Source: Pirellulales bacterium (lineage in GTDB: Bacteria > Planctomycetota > Planctomycetia > Pirellulales > JALHPA01). Taken from it: a stretch of DNA of 64,000 bases. A program made the translations under genes and the position numbers. The stretch is from assembly GCA_033762255.1 (NCBI GenBank), contig JANRLT010000042.1, positions 1 to 64,000 on the forward strand. The letters are read 5' to 3'. Positions 35,633 to 43,864 of this stretch are shown here, in pieces (within the stretch, counting starts at the first letter, position 1; the number at the start of each line of letters is the position of its first letter). The notes under the pieces were generated by a model that saw nothing but the letters and a program-made list of their open reading frames with translations, was not told where the DNA came from and searched no databases.

Positions 35633-38335
35633 ATGACCGCGCGAATTCGTCTGCTGCAGCTGTTTAGCCTGTTGGTTGTTTGCCTGCCGTCCACGTTGCC
35701 GGCGCAAGTTGACTACGGCCAGGACAGCCCCTGGAACCAGCGGGCGGAATCGGGACCGGACGCGAAAGTGCCCGGCTGGTTCTATAATCTTGGCATCACC
35801 GGGCTGCGGGCTCAATTGGTGGCCGCTGAACCAAAAGCCCTACTGATCAAGTACGTCTTTCCCCGGTCCCCGGCGGACGGCCACGTCCAGGTGGGCGACC
35901 TTGTCATCGGCGCGGGGGGTAAAATGTTTCAGGAGCAGCACCGTAACGGGTACGGCGAGGAAGTGTTCGGGGCCCATGGGCCGATCTCGGAACTCGCCCA
36001 GGTTCTTGAAGAGTGCCAGAGCGCGGATCACGAGGGGAAGCTCCCGCTCACACTTAGGCGTGGCATGGACGTCGTCGAAGTCGAACTCGAGGTCGGGCGC
36101 AAGTACGGAACCTACGCTCCGACCTTTCCCGACAAGTGTAAAAAATCGGACCTGCTTCTCGCCGAGTTGCTCCAATACCTCGCGGATCATCAGCGCAAGA
36201 ACGGTTCTTTCGGCGACCCCGTGAACGACACGTTCGCGCCGCTGGCCTTGCTGGCCAGTGGTGAAGCAAAGTACCTGCCCGCCGTCCAGCGAAATGTAAA
36301 GTACCACTGCGGCGTGACCCGGGCGGAAGACCTATCGCTGATCAATTGGAGCTACATGAGCGCGGCGATCGTGCTCAGCGAATACTACCTGGCGACGGGC
36401 GAAAAATGGGTCCTGCCGGAGTTGCAAAAAGTCCACGATCTCATGGCAAAGAGCCAATACCTTCGCATGTCCCAGATCAATCCCAAGGCGAAGCAATCCC
36501 ATCCCGATGATTATCCCAAGGGGCCAAAAGACGCACACGGCGGCTGGGGGCATAATCCCGGCTTTGAGGGATACGGCCCTATCGCCATGCTGACCGGACA
36601 GGGGGCGATGGCGTACTCTTTGATGCACCGCTGCGGGATCACGATCGATCGCCAGAATCACGACGCCGCTTACGATTTCCTCCAAAGGGGAACCGGAAAA
36701 AACGGCTACGTCTGGTACGGCGATAAGCAAGGGGGCGGCCCGAACAACTGGGCCGACATGGGTCGAACCGGCGCTGCCGGCATCGCCAACTTCCTCAGCC
36801 CGTACGAGGACGGCGCCTATCAGGAACGAGCGTTGTCACACGCCAAAGTGATCGGCGCGCACCCGCAAAGCTTTCCCGACACCCACGGCTCGCCCATGAT
36901 GGGCATGGCCTACGCGGCGCTCGCCGCGAGCGTCGATGCCGACAGCTTTCGCAAGCTCATGGACGCAAACCGCTGGTGGTTCACCATGGCCCAGTGCGCC
37001 GACGGCACGTTCCACTATCAGCCGAACCGTGACAACTCTTACTACGGCTCCGACTCCCGCATGATCGCCTCGTCCGTGACGGCGTTCATCTTCACGATTC
37101 CCAAACGTAGTCTGGTGATGACCGGCAAGGAAACCGCGGCAACGCCTCCACGGGGCGAAAAGCCCGCTGCCCGTAAACCGCTCAAGGTGTTCATCCTGGC
37201 CGGGCAATCGAATATGCAGGGACATGCCAGCGTTTCGACGTTCGATTCAATGGCCGACGACCCGCGGACCGCCCCCCTGCTTATGGAGATGCGCGACAAG
37301 GAGGGTAAGCCAAAGGTGTGCGAGAAAGTGTGGATTTCGTCGGTCGGCTGCCAGGGGGACGCCTACACCGACTTGACGGAAAGAATGGGAAAGCTGACAG
37401 CCGGGTATGGCGCGCCGGAGGACAAGATCGGACCGGAGTTCACGTTCGGCATTACCATGGAGAAGTTGCTGGATGAGCCGATCTTGATCATCAAGACCTC
37501 CTGGGGAGGGCGAAGTTTGCATACCGACTTCCGCCCGCCCAGCGGGGGACCTTTTGTCCTGGCAAAGGAAACTCAGGAACTTTGGGACATGAATCCCATG
37601 GGTGCCCACGGCATTCCGAAAGCCGAGGAGCGGCCCAAGTTTTGGGCTGAAAAAGCCGCCGCCACCGGCGTATACTACCGCGAGATGATCGCCCACGTGC
37701 GGAAGGTGCTCCAGGACATCAAACGCGTCGTGCCCGACTATGACGAGACGCAGGGGTACGAGTTGGCCGGATTCATTTGGTTCCAAGGGTTCAACGACCT
37801 CGTTGACGGCGGGGTTTACCCCAATCAAAACAAGGCGGGCGGGTACGACTTGTATGCCGACCTGCTCGGCCACTTCATCCGCGATGTGCGAAAAGACCTG
37901 TCGGCCCCAAAGTTGCCGTTCGTGATCGGCGTGATGGGGATCGACGGTCTGAAGGGCGATAAGAAGGAGGGGGAGATGAAGCAATTCCGCGACGCCCAGC
38001 GGAAGGTGGCCGCGATCGAGGAGTTCCAGGGGAATGTCGTGGCGGTCGAGACAGCTCCGTTTTGGGACGACGAGTTGGAAGCACTGCAGGTGCGGATGGA
38101 GCAATCCTGGCCGAAAGTTGACGCAAAGGTCGCCGAGCAGATAAAGCAGGATCCGAATGCGGAATCGTGGGAGAACAAGATGAAGCTCATGGCTGAGAAT
38201 TTCTCGCCGGAAGAGTGGCAACGTCTAAAAGGCGTCTCCAACGGTGGCTACCACTACCTGGGAGCCGCCAAGATCCTGGCCCCCATCGGCAAGGCGTTCG
38301 CCGAAGCTCTTCTCGAAATCAAAGCGGTCAAATAG
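35633..38335 (+). CDS. Exported DUF6288 / sialate-O-acetylesterase-like (SASA) fusion
   Basis: A 900-aa protein with a signal peptide (about 1-24, ending LPAQ). A PDZ-like segment (about 55-150, SPADGHVQVGDLVIGAGGK) precedes a DUF6288 domain of all-helical barrel type (about 175-500, with GGWGHNPGFEGYG and NWADMGRTGAAG). The C-terminal carbohydrate-esterase domain (520-900) has the GQSN block ILAGQSNMQGHA, SWGGRSLHTDFRPP and WFQGFND. The esterase part is of the SASA/DUF303 family that removes acetyl groups from sugars. It probably acts in the periplasm on an acetylated polysaccharide. Direct repeats bracket the gene. ATG 35633 has GATGAGG about 10 nt upstream. Confidence 0.83.
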   Translation: MTARIRLLQLFSLLVVCLPSTLPAQVDYGQDSPWNQRAESGPDAKVPGWFYNLGITGLRAQLVAAEPKALLIKYVFPRSPADGHVQVGDLVIGAGGKMFQEQHRNGYGEEVFGAHGPISELAQVLEECQSADHEGKLPLTLRRGMDVVEVELEVGRKYGTYAPTFPDKCKKSDLLLAELLQYLADHQRKNGSFGDPVNDTFAPLALLASGEAKYLPAVQRNVKYHCGVTRAEDLSLINWSYMSAAIVLSEYYLATGEKWVLPELQKVHDLMAKSQYLRMSQINPKAKQSHPDDYPKGPKDAHGGWGHNPGFEGYGPIAMLTGQGAMAYSLMHRCGITIDRQNHDAAYDFLQRGTGKNGYVWYGDKQGGGPNNWADMGRTGAAGIANFLSPYEDGAYQERALSHAKVIGAHPQSFPDTHGSPMMGMAYAALAASVDADSFRKLMDANRWWFTMAQCADGTFHYQPNRDNSYYGSDSRMIASSVTAFIFTIPKRSLVMTGKETAATPPRGEKPAARKPLKVFILAGQSNMQGHASVSTFDSMADDPRTAPLLMEMRDKEGKPKVCEKVWISSVGCQGDAYTDLTERMGKLTAGYGAPEDKIGPEFTFGITMEKLLDEPILIIKTSWGGRSLHTDFRPPSGGPFVLAKETQELWDMNPMGAHGIPKAEERPKFWAEKAAATGVYYREMIAHVRKVLQDIKRVVPDYDETQGYELAGFIWFQGFNDLVDGGVYPNQNKAGGYDLYADLLGHFIRDVRKDLSAPKLPFVIGVMGIDGLKGDKKEGEMKQFRDAQRKVAAIEEFQGNVVAVETAPFWDDELEALQVRMEQSWPKVDAKVAEQIKQDPNAESWENKMKLMAENFSPEEWQRLKGVSNGGYHYLGAAKILAPIGKAFAEALLEIKAVK

Positions 38336-38374
38336 CGTCCAACCCGGGCGACAAATGGCGGAGAGGCCGTAGCG

Positions 38375-38528
38375 GGTAGCCCAACTGTTTCACCGGATAC
38401 CCAAGGAACTAGTTCCTTGGTCACGTGGTGGCAAGAAGCAACCTATCATTGATTTCCGCCCCAATCCGCAATCATATTACCGCGCGGCAAACCAGGGCTG
38501 TATTCCGTAATCGCGTTGCGGTAGAATT
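38375..38528 (+). repeat. ~150-bp direct repeat, right copy
   Basis: The partner of 35347-35498, with the same hairpin (CCAAGGAAC-TA-GTTCCTTGG, 38401-38420) and the same end block CTGTATTCCGTAATCGCG. It begins about 40 bp after the DUF6288 stop. The rest of 38336-38691 has only repeat fragments (ACCACAGCGAATTATCCTGG near 38624). Confidence 0.8.
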
Positions 38529-38691
38529 CCACCTGACACCGTTCGTCTCCCTTAGGAAGAAACAATACCGGCACATCCCCTATTAGTTGGCCACACGTTG
38601 GATCATGACCCACGGGCGGGACCACAGCGAATTATCCTGGGTACACTTTTGTGATAGGTGGAGCGGCGGGGATTCATCCAGCCTCGGGAAA

Positions 38692-41058
38692 CTATTTTTC
38701 TTCATTCGCATTTTCGCCGGCCGCTTGTTCCTGGACAATCACAATCCACCCGGTGTCGAGCGCCCCTTTATTTTGCTCTTCGGCGTCTTGCCCCCTGCCG
38801 CTAATGAGCACCTCGCTAAAGGCCGCCAAGCGCTGGCCGGCCCGCGTGTCAAAAATCGGATCGCGATAATTCTCAAAAAGCTGGTTGACGGTTTGCGGAC
38901 CTTTGCCTGGGCTAGTGGTCGCTGATCCCCCGGTGTCGTTGGGTATCTCCGCGCCGCGGGCTTTTTGCTGTTCTTGCCATACCTTGGCCGAACCCGCCCG
39001 CAGCAATTGCCCAATCATATCCGCCGCCAAACGGGGCAAATCCCCCGGTTGACGGTCGGGCTTGTCCCCCGCGGAATGATCCAGCACCAGCCCCCGCCGT
39101 GGTGCGCCGTCCAAATAATCGTACCGCATATCGGCCAGCACCACGGATTGCCCGGGTAATTTGCTGGCCAACAATCCTCCAAATTCGTTTAGCTCAAGTG
39201 ACACGCCCAGCACGGCCAGGACCTGGCGATCGGGCGTGCCGGGGTTATCGCTCCAAACGGGGACGGAGAGGGCGATTTTCAGCTTGCCATCGCTTCCCAG
39301 GTAGGCCGCGCTATGATGGGGAGTCTCAATAGGGCGAAGCGCCGCCGTCGAGGCGCGCATTTCGGCAAAGTCGCGCCCCTTGCCATGAAAATAATCCCGA
39401 TGCTCAAAGTTTTTGCCGATGGTTTTGCCATTACCCAGGGGCTGCCGGGCGAGTTGCGTGCCCGTGGCGCTGACCAGGAACAGGGTTTCAAATTTGAGTT
39501 GCTTGTCGGTAAATTCACTGGCTAATGATCTTAGCCACCCTTGCAGTTCGGCCACGGTTTCCTTATCGGCGGGTTGGTTGGGATTTGGCTTTTTGCGCAG
39601 CAGTTCGATAATCTTGGGCTTGCTGGCTTCCCGTTCCAGCAGTTCCCAGCGGCGGTCAATTTCGCGTCCGACGGTTTCCGCCGCCAGCAGGGCGGACGTC
39701 TTTAACCCCGCCCGCCGCGCGGTATCGGCCTTGGCGCGTAGCTCACTTTCAGACTGGGCCAGCGTCCCCAGGCTGATCGCCGACACCGAGGCTAATATCG
39801 CCAAACCGGCGAGCGCCGCCCCCAGTGTAATCGCGGCAAATCGGTGCTTGCGCAGCCAGCGCATGACCCGCACGGACCAGGCCTCGCGGTAGACGCTGAC
39901 CGGCTCATCCGCCAGCCAATGTTCCAGATCCTCGGCCATTTGCAGCGCGGTTTCGTACCGGGCGGCCGGGTCAAATGACATCGCTTTATGGCAAATCGCC
40001 TCTAACCCCGGCGGCACATCCGCCGCCACCGAGCGGGCCGGGGGATAATCTCCCCGTTGCACTTTTTCTAAAACGGCAATGGCGTTGGCCCCGGTAAAGG
40101 GAACTTTGCCGCACAGCATTTTGTAAAGTAGCACGCCCAGGCTGTAAATATCGGCCCGGCGGTCGACATGGTCGCAGTCGCGGGCTTGTTCGGGGGCCAT
40201 GTAGGCCGGAGTCCCCGCCGGCCCCCCCGAACTGGCCCCCAGTTGGCTGCCCGAGCTAGGAAGCAAGGTTTGTTCGCCGCTTTGGCGGGCGGTCTCGTCC
40301 CGGTCCACGGACATCGCCAATCCCCAGTCCACCACCAGGGTCTCGGCGTATTTGCCCAGCAAGATATTCTCGGGCTTGATATCGCGGTGGACGATGCCGC
40401 AGTTATGCGCGTAGGCTAGGGTGTTGCAGATGGAAATAAATCTGCCAAGGAGCGAGCGAAACTCTAGCCCGGTGTGGCGGGACTTTTCCCCCGGCCGCTG
40501 CAGGTTATGAAAGCGCAAAATGGCGGCGTCCAGGGTCTCGCCCCGAATAAACCGCATTGCATAAAACGGACGTCCCCCTTCGGACAGGCCCACGCCATGT
40601 ACCGGCACGATCCCCGGATGGTCCAGCCGGCCGGTGATCTCGGCCTCCAGTAAAAATCGCTCGCGGGCGTAGCTGTTTTGCGCCAAATGCTGATGCATAA
40701 ACTTAAGCGCCACCTGCCGGTGCAGCCGCAAATCCGTCCCCGAAAAAACCAGGCCCAAGCCCCCTTGCGCGTGAAATTTTAGTCCGCCAAAATCGGTCTG
40801 GACGGAGGCCCGCTCGTTGGGGATATGTTCGCGATCCTGGAGGGGTTTGATCGTTTTTTGCGACGAGGGGTGGAGTTCGGTGGAATGATGGTCGCGCAGG
40901 CGGCGGTCCATTTTGACCAGAACGGCGATCCGCTCGCGAAGCTGCGGCAGCAATTCCGGCGTGCCAGCGCACAATTCCTCGGCCGAAAGGGTATCGCCGC
41001 TTTCGCGGGCAGATTCCCAGCGGTCGAGCAGATCGTCAAGTTGCGATTCCAAATTCAT
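38692..41058 (-). CDS. Membrane Ser/Thr protein kinase with extracytoplasmic cache-like sensor
   Basis: A 788-aa protein. A helical N-terminus of planctomycete type (1-85) precedes the kinase domain (about 92-385) with AQGGLGLVFSG (P-loop), Lys119, Glu140, HRDIKPEN (Asp226), DWGLA in place of DFG (Asp244) and AGTPAYMAPEQ. One membrane helix (407-430) is followed by an outside domain (about 440-690) with FLVSATGTQLARQ and KNFEHRDYFHGKGRD, as in dCache sensors, and a short region that may approach the membrane again. It probably senses a small ligand and phosphorylates cytosolic proteins. It stands alone and ends in Glu/Asn-rich NANEEK. The ligand is unknown. Confidence 0.87.
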   Translation of the reverse strand: MNLESQLDDLLDRWESARESGDTLSAEELCAGTPELLPQLRERIAVLVKMDRRLRDHHSTELHPSSQKTIKPLQDREHIPNERASVQTDFGGLKFHAQGGLGLVFSGTDLRLHRQVALKFMHQHLAQNSYARERFLLEAEITGRLDHPGIVPVHGVGLSEGGRPFYAMRFIRGETLDAAILRFHNLQRPGEKSRHTGLEFRSLLGRFISICNTLAYAHNCGIVHRDIKPENILLGKYAETLVVDWGLAMSVDRDETARQSGEQTLLPSSGSQLGASSGGPAGTPAYMAPEQARDCDHVDRRADIYSLGVLLYKMLCGKVPFTGANAIAVLEKVQRGDYPPARSVAADVPPGLEAICHKAMSFDPAARYETALQMAEDLEHWLADEPVSVYREAWSVRVMRWLRKHRFAAITLGAALAGLAILASVSAISLGTLAQSESELRAKADTARRAGLKTSALLAAETVGREIDRRWELLEREASKPKIIELLRKKPNPNQPADKETVAELQGWLRSLASEFTDKQLKFETLFLVSATGTQLARQPLGNGKTIGKNFEHRDYFHGKGRDFAEMRASTAALRPIETPHHSAAYLGSDGKLKIALSVPVWSDNPGTPDRQVLAVLGVSLELNEFGGLLASKLPGQSVVLADMRYDYLDGAPRRGLVLDHSAGDKPDRQPGDLPRLAADMIGQLLRAGSAKVWQEQQKARGAEIPNDTGGSATTSPGKGPQTVNQLFENYRDPIFDTRAGQRLAAFSEVLISGRGQDAEEQNKGALDTGWIVIVQEQAAGENANEEK

Positions 41059-41240
41059 GCCAGCAACAGGGATTGTGCCAAGGCGGGAGGATGTCCCGCA
41101 AAAGAAATTCTCTTTGTGAATATAACCAGAAATGACAGATAAATCCCAGGGGATGCGTGCACGAGCAAACCAAGGTTGACCTGCTGGCCCAAGGGTGAGC
41201 AGGAAAACTCCGAATATTTTTTCTTAACAAAATAGATAAA

Positions 41241-41486
41241 CTACCCCCCGCTGACCGGCGGGATCAGGGCGACTTCGGCCCGTGGGGGGATGATCTGATC
41301 CGGCAAGGCATAGGCCTGATTGACGCTCCAGCGACAATGGGGCAAAGGCTTGGCCAGTTGCGGCATTTGATGGGACAGCCAAACAGCAAAGTCCGCCACC
41401 GTGCTCTCCGCTGGTATCTCCAACTGGAACGTGTCATTCCCAGCTAATTCCCGCGCCGCAGCAAATAATTTAAGTGTGATGGTCAT
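41241..41486 (-). CDS. moaD: MoaD-like sulfur-carrier protein
   Basis: An 81-aa ubiquitin-fold protein, MTITLKLFAAARELAGN at the start and IPPVSGG at the end. The C-terminal Gly-Gly is thiocarboxylated in MoaD and supplies sulfur for molybdopterin. VALIPPVSGG is the standard MoaD ending. No moaE is adjacent; it is followed by a spacer and the kinase. The sulfite-oxidase-like enzyme at 13754-15046 would need this cofactor. ThiS-like identity is less likely because of the LFAAARELAG start. Confidence 0.85.
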   Translation of the reverse strand: MTITLKLFAAARELAGNDTFQLEIPAESTVADFAVWLSHQMPQLAKPLPHCRWSVNQAYALPDQIIPPRAEVALIPPVSGG

Positions 41487-41505
41487 GGCTGGCGGCGGAA
41501 CGCGG

Positions 41506-41550
41506 AATGCAGGGGGCGGGACGTGGGTCGCGAGTGGCGGGAGACTCTAA
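41506..41550. repeat. Short period-7 run between lptF/G and moaD
   Basis: Units GGGACGT, GGGTCGC, GAGTGGC and GGGAGAC follow at 7-bp spacing near 41519-41546. They resemble the array after ParA (24877-24967). The run lies in the 86-bp gap between two minus-strand genes. Confidence 0.5.
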
Positions 41551-41572
41551 ATTCCACTTCTCCAAACTCCCC

Positions 41573-42757
41573 TCAGTATCGCCGTACTCGTTTATACAGC
41601 CACCAACCGATGGCTAGCAAGATGCCGTTTCCCAGCCAGACCGCGACACTGGGGATGCTGCCCGATTTGGCCGAATCCACCGCCACGATCAGCAGGGGAT
41701 AATAGACCACGATCACAGGCAGAAAGCAGATAAAAAAATTAGTGATAAAATCCGCCCGGCGAAACATGACCGACAGCGGCGCTCCCACCGCGACAAAGCA
41801 GAGGCAGCTAAAACCATTGGCCCAGCGGCGTTGCGATTCCATTTGCAGGCGGGCGATCTTGCCGCGGGCCTCGGCCAGTTGCTGGCGTTTGGGTTGCCAG
41901 GCGGATTCGGCCAAACTGCCAAAATCACCCGTGACCAGGGCCAGGCTGGCGACGGCGGCCAGTTGTGATTCGGTCTCGGCGACCTTTGTCTGTTGTAATT
42001 CGATTTCGGCGGGAATTTTGGACATTGGCAGATCGCTGGGGCTGCCTCCCCCGCCCCCCTTGCGGGTCGATTCGTCCAAGGGGACCACCCGTTCAATCAG
42101 GCCGGGGATTCGCCCTTTGGTCGAGCCAAATTCATAATCCGAATCCCGGCAAATCAGTGTCAGCGTGTTTTCCGCCGGATTGGCGCGGATCTCCGCTTCG
42201 GTGGCGTTCAGCGTGTAGGCCGGGCTATCCAAATTGGCCTGGAATGTCAGCGTGGGGTTGATCAGGCGTTTTCCCTCCACCCGTTGCACATTGATCGAAA
42301 AGCCTTTGGTGGTGAACGAGCGCTGTTGGGTGAGTTTGGCATAGGCGATTTCCTCAACCGATTCCATGACCACCCGCCGAATTCCTTCCCGTCCCCAGGA
42401 TACCGCCAGATCATTCAGCCAGACCGTCCAAAAGCTCAACAGCACCGCGCACATGAGCGCCGGGGCAAAGAACACCCAGGGCGTGATACCCGCGGCCTTG
42501 ACGGCGATAACCTCGTTACTGGCCGCCAGACGACCATACACCACGCACGCGGCAAAGAGGACCGTTGCCGGGACGGCAAAGCGCAGCGCCTCGGGCAGGA
42601 TGTACGGCACCAAGAGCAAGATTTGTTTCAAACCCAGTCCCTGCAATTGGGCCTCGCGTAGCAGACCCACCACGATCATAAAGAGGGTCATCGCCAGCAG
42701 ACTAACCGCTAGCGTTTGCAAGAACTCGCTCAGGATATAGCGGGTGAGGATTTTCAT
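41573..42757 (-). CDS. LptF/LptG-family permease
   Basis: A 394-aa membrane protein with the family layout: three helices in the N-terminal 110 residues (ILSEFLQTLAVSLLAMTLF, then VPYILPEALRFAVPATVLFA and the SNEVIAVKAAGI coupling loop), a periplasmic beta-jellyroll (about 125-260), a coiled insertion rich in Gln/Glu (about 255-300), and three C-terminal helices. LptF/G with LptB lift LPS from the inner membrane to the outer-membrane bridge. One copy only is visible, so its partner is elsewhere. The internal insertion is longer than in E. coli proteins. It shares orientation with moaD. 42758-43154 upstream shows no gene or clear promoter. Confidence 0.85.
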   Translation of the reverse strand: MKILTRYILSEFLQTLAVSLLAMTLFMIVVGLLREAQLQGLGLKQILLLVPYILPEALRFAVPATVLFAACVVYGRLAASNEVIAVKAAGITPWVFFAPALMCAVLLSFWTVWLNDLAVSWGREGIRRVVMESVEEIAYAKLTQQRSFTTKGFSINVQRVEGKRLINPTLTFQANLDSPAYTLNATEAEIRANPAENTLTLICRDSDYEFGSTKGRIPGLIERVVPLDESTRKGGGGGSPSDLPMSKIPAEIELQQTKVAETESQLAAVASLALVTGDFGSLAESAWQPKRQQLAEARGKIARLQMESQRRWANGFSCLCFVAVGAPLSVMFRRADFITNFFICFLPVIVVYYPLLIVAVDSAKSGSIPSVAVWLGNGILLAIGWWLYKRVRRY

Positions 42758-43154
42758 CGCGGCGGCAGTGTAACGTATTCCGCCGGACGGGAAAAGCGCG
42801 CTTCGGTGGTGACGCCGGGAGGCGGCGCCCTATCCACAGGGGAAAGGAACGCCATATGGCCAAAAAAGTCCTGGCTTAGGAGATTCGGGCCGTCTGGAGG
42901 TCTCTTTTTAACGTGAAAACACCAGAATTCCGTGGATGTGCCGTGTTTTTCATGCTTTTGGCATATTTCGCCATGCGACGCCTATTGGGCCGAATCCCTT
43001 CAGATAGCGCCATGGGATCAATTGCCATAACCGCTAGAGTCGCTGCCTGTGGTAATCTTTTTTGCGCAGTGTATTCATTTGCTAGCAATTGCCGATGGAT
43101 TAGGCGAATCGCCGAATCGCGCCTCCTCCCCGTTTATTTGCCAGCAGGTGTTCT

Positions 43155-43808
43155 GTGTCGCGTTCCCTGAGTCTGATTTTGCCGGTTCACAATGCCCAAG
43201 CCACCCTGGCCCGCGATTTAGAGCAAATTTTGGAATTTTTGCCCGATGTCCTGCGGGACTTTGAGATTTTGGTGATTGACGAAGGTTCCCGGGATCAAAC
43301 ACGGGAAATAGCAGCGGACTTTGCCGCGGTTTATCCGCAAATTCGCGTGGCCACGGCGGGAAGTTCCGCCAGCGCCCTGCACCACGGCATTCAACTAGCC
43401 CGGGGAGAAATGGTCATGGCTCATGACGGACACAGCCCGATGCGCGCCGACCAGATTGTACGCCTCTGGCAGGCGGAGCAGGATCGCCCCGGGCAAATGG
43501 GAGGGATATCCCCCTCGGCCGAGGTCTACACCCGGACCACGCCCACGGCCACGATCAGTCTACCCGCGCAAAGCGCGTTGCGGGGGGGCTTTCAGATTTT
43601 AGATCCCCGCTTTACAAATCGGTTGCGTGAATCCGTCGCGCGGGTGAGTTCGCTCAAGTGGCTGGATGCGCCAGCCCGCATCACCCGGCAAGATAGCGTC
43701 GCCGAAGAAAAAGGTCCGGCCGGGCAGTCTTCCCCGGCTCCGGCCAAGAAACCCAATTATCTGACGATGCTGCGGGAACGGCTGGAGCAACTGAGCTGGA
43801 GTGAATAG
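43155..43808 (+). CDS. Short GT2-type glycosyltransferase-like protein
   Basis: A 217-aa protein with the GT-A opening SLILPVHNAQATLARDLEQI, FEILVIDEGSRDQT and LARGEMVMAHDGHSP. The last stands where active enzymes have a DxD metal motif; here only one Asp of the AHDGH segment remains. It lacks the usual acceptor domain and membrane tail and ends in a basic, Pro/Ala-rich linker. Activity is therefore doubtful; it may be a regulatory or degenerate homologue. GTG 43155 follows CAGGTG. It is convergent with the protease gene on its right. Confidence 0.7.
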   Translation: MSRSLSLILPVHNAQATLARDLEQILEFLPDVLRDFEILVIDEGSRDQTREIAADFAAVYPQIRVATAGSSASALHHGIQLARGEMVMAHDGHSPMRADQIVRLWQAEQDRPGQMGGISPSAEVYTRTTPTATISLPAQSALRGGFQILDPRFTNRLRESVARVSSLKWLDAPARITRQDSVAEEKGPAGQSSPAPAKKPNYLTMLRERLEQLSWSE

Positions 43809-43864
43809 CCCAGCACCCTGGCGAGGATGGGGGCTATTGGATTAGCCGCTTGACACACATCGAT

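Noticed and set aside
42913-43264. Two small overlapping ORFs before the GT2 gene
   Set aside because: They overlap the GT2 start, lack coding signals and resemble no family.
43845-43860. Promoter from TTGACA near 43851
   Set aside because: It lies between the 3' ends of two convergent genes with no -10 at proper spacing and no gene downstream.
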